From assembly GCA_036376245.1 (NCBI GenBank), contig DASVAS010000088.1, forward strand, positions 51,489 through 115,488: DNA of 64,000 nucleotides, written 5' to 3'. Positions 62,785 to 64,000 of the stretch are shown in pieces. Each line of letters opens with the position of its first letter. The first letter of the stretch is position 1. Source of the stretch: DATARR01 sp036376245. Lineage in GTDB: Bacteria; Acidobacteriota; Thermoanaerobaculia; Multivoradales; UBA5704. The position numbers and the translations under genes are program-made. The notes below the pieces were generated by a model, which had not been told where the DNA came from, did no database searches, and saw only the letters and a program-made list of their open reading frames with translations.

Positions 62785-63946
62785 TGCGGCCTTTCCGCAG
62801 CCGCGCCAGCCCGTAGCTCCCCAATCTCCAGAGGAGATCGAACGGCCGGGCGAGCCGCCGCCCCAGGTAGCCGAGGCGGGTGCGCGGACGGCCGTAGACG
62901 GCGTCGATCTGGGCATTGGTGAGGAAGACGGCGGCCAGCACGGAGCGGGCGAGTTGCAACGGGCGGGGCCGGTCGCTGGGCACCGGCTGGAACAGTCCCA
63001 GGCGGAGGGAGCGCTCGTAGTCAGGGTCGAGGCGGCCGGCCAGGATGTGCCGCAGCAGCGCCTCCTCGGGCCCGTCCCACGCCGCCGGATCCTCCCCGGC
63101 CGCGAGGCGCAGGCAGAGCCGGCGGACCGCCTCGGCCTCGGCCGCCGGGACGTCCTTCGCGGTCCAGGCCAGGGCGCGGGGAGACAAGGCTTCGGCACCG
63201 AGGTCGAGGAGGTCCGCCACCATCTTCAGCAGGGAGTAGGAGGCCGGCCAGTAGCCGTGCTGGCCCAGGCCGTGGACCAGGACGTGGGCCGCCAGCACCT
63301 CCGGGGACGGCGCGGAGCACCGGCCGGGCTGGTCGGTCAGCGGTTCCAGGAGCCCTTCGCGGTCGAGGGCTTCGAAGGTGGCGGACGGCCCGCCGCCGAC
63401 CCGCACGCCCGGGAGGTGGCGGTGGATCTCCACCACCGCGCCGGAGGGGGCCGCGAGGGGCGGGAGCTGGTGCTCCATCTCGGGCATCCCCGAAACTCGA
63501 AATCCGATCTCCGTCAGGGCGCCCTGGATCTCTTCGGCCCGACCTCCGGGCGCCAGCACGTCGACGTCGCAGGCGCCGCGGCTGCCGGCCGCGAGCAGGC
63601 CCGCGCCTTCCAGGGCCGCGAACTTGAGGAAGGCGAGGGGGATCTCTAAAGGCGCCGCCGCCTCGGCCACCTGGCGGACGGCGGCCATGAGCCGCAGCCC
63701 CGAGGCCGCGGCGGCCGTGCGGTCGCGGGCGAAGCCCCCGGCCCCCTCCAGTCCCAGCTCCGCCGCCAGCCGCTCCCGCCCCTGCCGCGCCGCGATCCGC
63801 GCCGAGACCTCGAAGGTGCGGGCGAGGCCCAGGGCTTTCCCGGGATCGAGAGGACCGGGAAACGGCGCGCCGGCGGGTCCGAAGGCGCGGAGGAGCATCC
63901 AGCGGGCCTCGGGGGGGATCGCCAGGGGCGGGGGGCGGAAGCGCAT
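62744..63946 (-). CDS. Nucleotidyltransferase-family protein (second copy type)
   Basis: A 400-residue protein. The core is PLAFLKFAALEGAGLLAAGS, then RGACDVDVLAPGG (the Asp-x-Asp pair), followed by an α-helical domain, in the manner of the protein at 52822-53868 but divergent. The last ~15 residues (GRTDEHGRITDEQGR) are encoded by the hairpin repeat, so the natural stop was probably lost. It lies upstream of the O-antigen ligase on the same strand. Role unknown. The ATG at 63946 has no strong ribosome site. Confidence 0.7.
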   Translation of the reverse strand: MRFRPPPLAIPPEARWMLLRAFGPAGAPFPGPLDPGKALGLARTFEVSARIAARQGRERLAAELGLEGAGGFARDRTAAAASGLRLMAAVRQVAEAAAPLEIPLAFLKFAALEGAGLLAAGSRGACDVDVLAPGGRAEEIQGALTEIGFRVSGMPEMEHQLPPLAAPSGAVVEIHRHLPGVRVGGGPSATFEALDREGLLEPLTDQPGRCSAPSPEVLAAHVLVHGLGQHGYWPASYSLLKMVADLLDLGAEALSPRALAWTAKDVPAAEAEAVRRLCLRLAAGEDPAAWDGPEEALLRHILAGRLDPDYERSLRLGLFQPVPSDRPRPLQLARSVLAAVFLTNAQIDAVYGRPRTRLGYLGRRLARPFDLLWRLGSYGLARLRKGRTDEHGRITDEQGR

Positions 63947-64000
63947 GGGGGGAAGGATACCCCTGGGAGCGCCGGCGTCCCGCCGGCAGACTTACTGGTT
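63947..64000 (-). other. Upstream edge of the last gene
   Basis: 54 bp with a short inverted repeat GCCGGC-gggac-GCCGGC near 63973-63989. No gene is visible before the window ends. Confidence 0.4.

Noticed and set aside
1..64000. tRNA or rRNA genes
   Set aside because: I found no T-loop-like GTTCGA context with matching acceptor arms or rRNA signature blocks on reading either strand. A tRNAscan-type search would settle it.

Overview
The window is GC-rich, gene-dense, double-stranded bacterial DNA with no rRNA, tRNA, CRISPR array or transposase that I can see. It most resembles an uncultured Acidobacteriota genome of the Thermoanaerobaculia type. The main reasons are two full-length ADOP-type (acidobacterial duplicated orphan permease) MacB/FtsX permeases without their own ATPase, XRE-TPR regulators, a proline-rich Ser/Thr kinase, and frequent GTG/TTG starts with 4-base start/stop overlaps. 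The taxonomic call is inference.

Layout. 1-7.2 kb: the end of a Ser/Thr kinase, two paralogous helix-turn-helix/TPR regulators flanking a small secreted protein with CGxDPxG repeats, a conserved hypothetical gene, an M23 peptidase and a SRPBCC protein. 7.2-23.2 kb: a peptide-export locus. A 57-residue peptide with a double-glycine leader (7250) is followed by uncharacterised genes, a giant class III cyclase/AAA/TPR protein on the other strand, a stand-alone protein resembling the C-terminal domain of lantibiotic dehydratases, and a five-gene minus-strand operon: TolC, HlyD, C39-peptidase ABC exporter, second NHLM-type ABC exporter, cyclic-nucleotide-binding protein. A divergent gene with an HECAH metalloprotease-like motif abuts it. 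22.9-30.4 kb: an SGNH hydrolase, a three-gene operon (VOC/HPPD-like, aminotransferase, Ldh-type dehydrogenase), a second SGNH protein, an Rpn-like and a Uma2-like nuclease, and a double-hotdog dehydratase.

30.4-36.8 kb: a tandem duplication of a two-gene unit (secreted small protein plus ADOP permease), including its upstream leader. 36.8-48.1 kb: a type II fatty-acid/polyketide cluster of the aryl-polyene style: ACP, ketosynthase, degenerate chain-length-factor-like ketosynthase, glycosyltransferase, ketoreductase, MMPL exporter and acyltransferase on the minus strand; acyl-AMP ligase, NodB deacetylase and DUF2062-methyltransferase on the plus strand. The dehydratase at 29.7 kb probably belongs to it. 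48.2-52.3 kb: a secreted metzincin protease and an operon for a Cys-rich secreted protein plus a large repeat-domain protein.

52.5-64 kb: two neighbouring peptide-modification-like operons. The first holds a 25-residue peptide that is a lasso-type leader with almost no core, then a PqqD-like protein, a B2-like transglutaminase, an HprK-like kinase and a nucleotidyltransferase. The second holds a TPR protein, an S26-like peptidase with Cys in place of Ser, an HprK-like kinase, a PqqD-like protein and a radical SAM/SPASM enzyme, and it converges on a short 58-residue Cys-containing precursor-like gene at 57789. An O-antigen ligase family protein and another nucleotidyltransferase close the window. 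Three repeat families mark gene borders: long hairpins with 9-base periodic arms, GC-rich 'CCCCCTCTCCC' palindromes that supply stop/start codons, and a 14-unit 21-bp tandem array.
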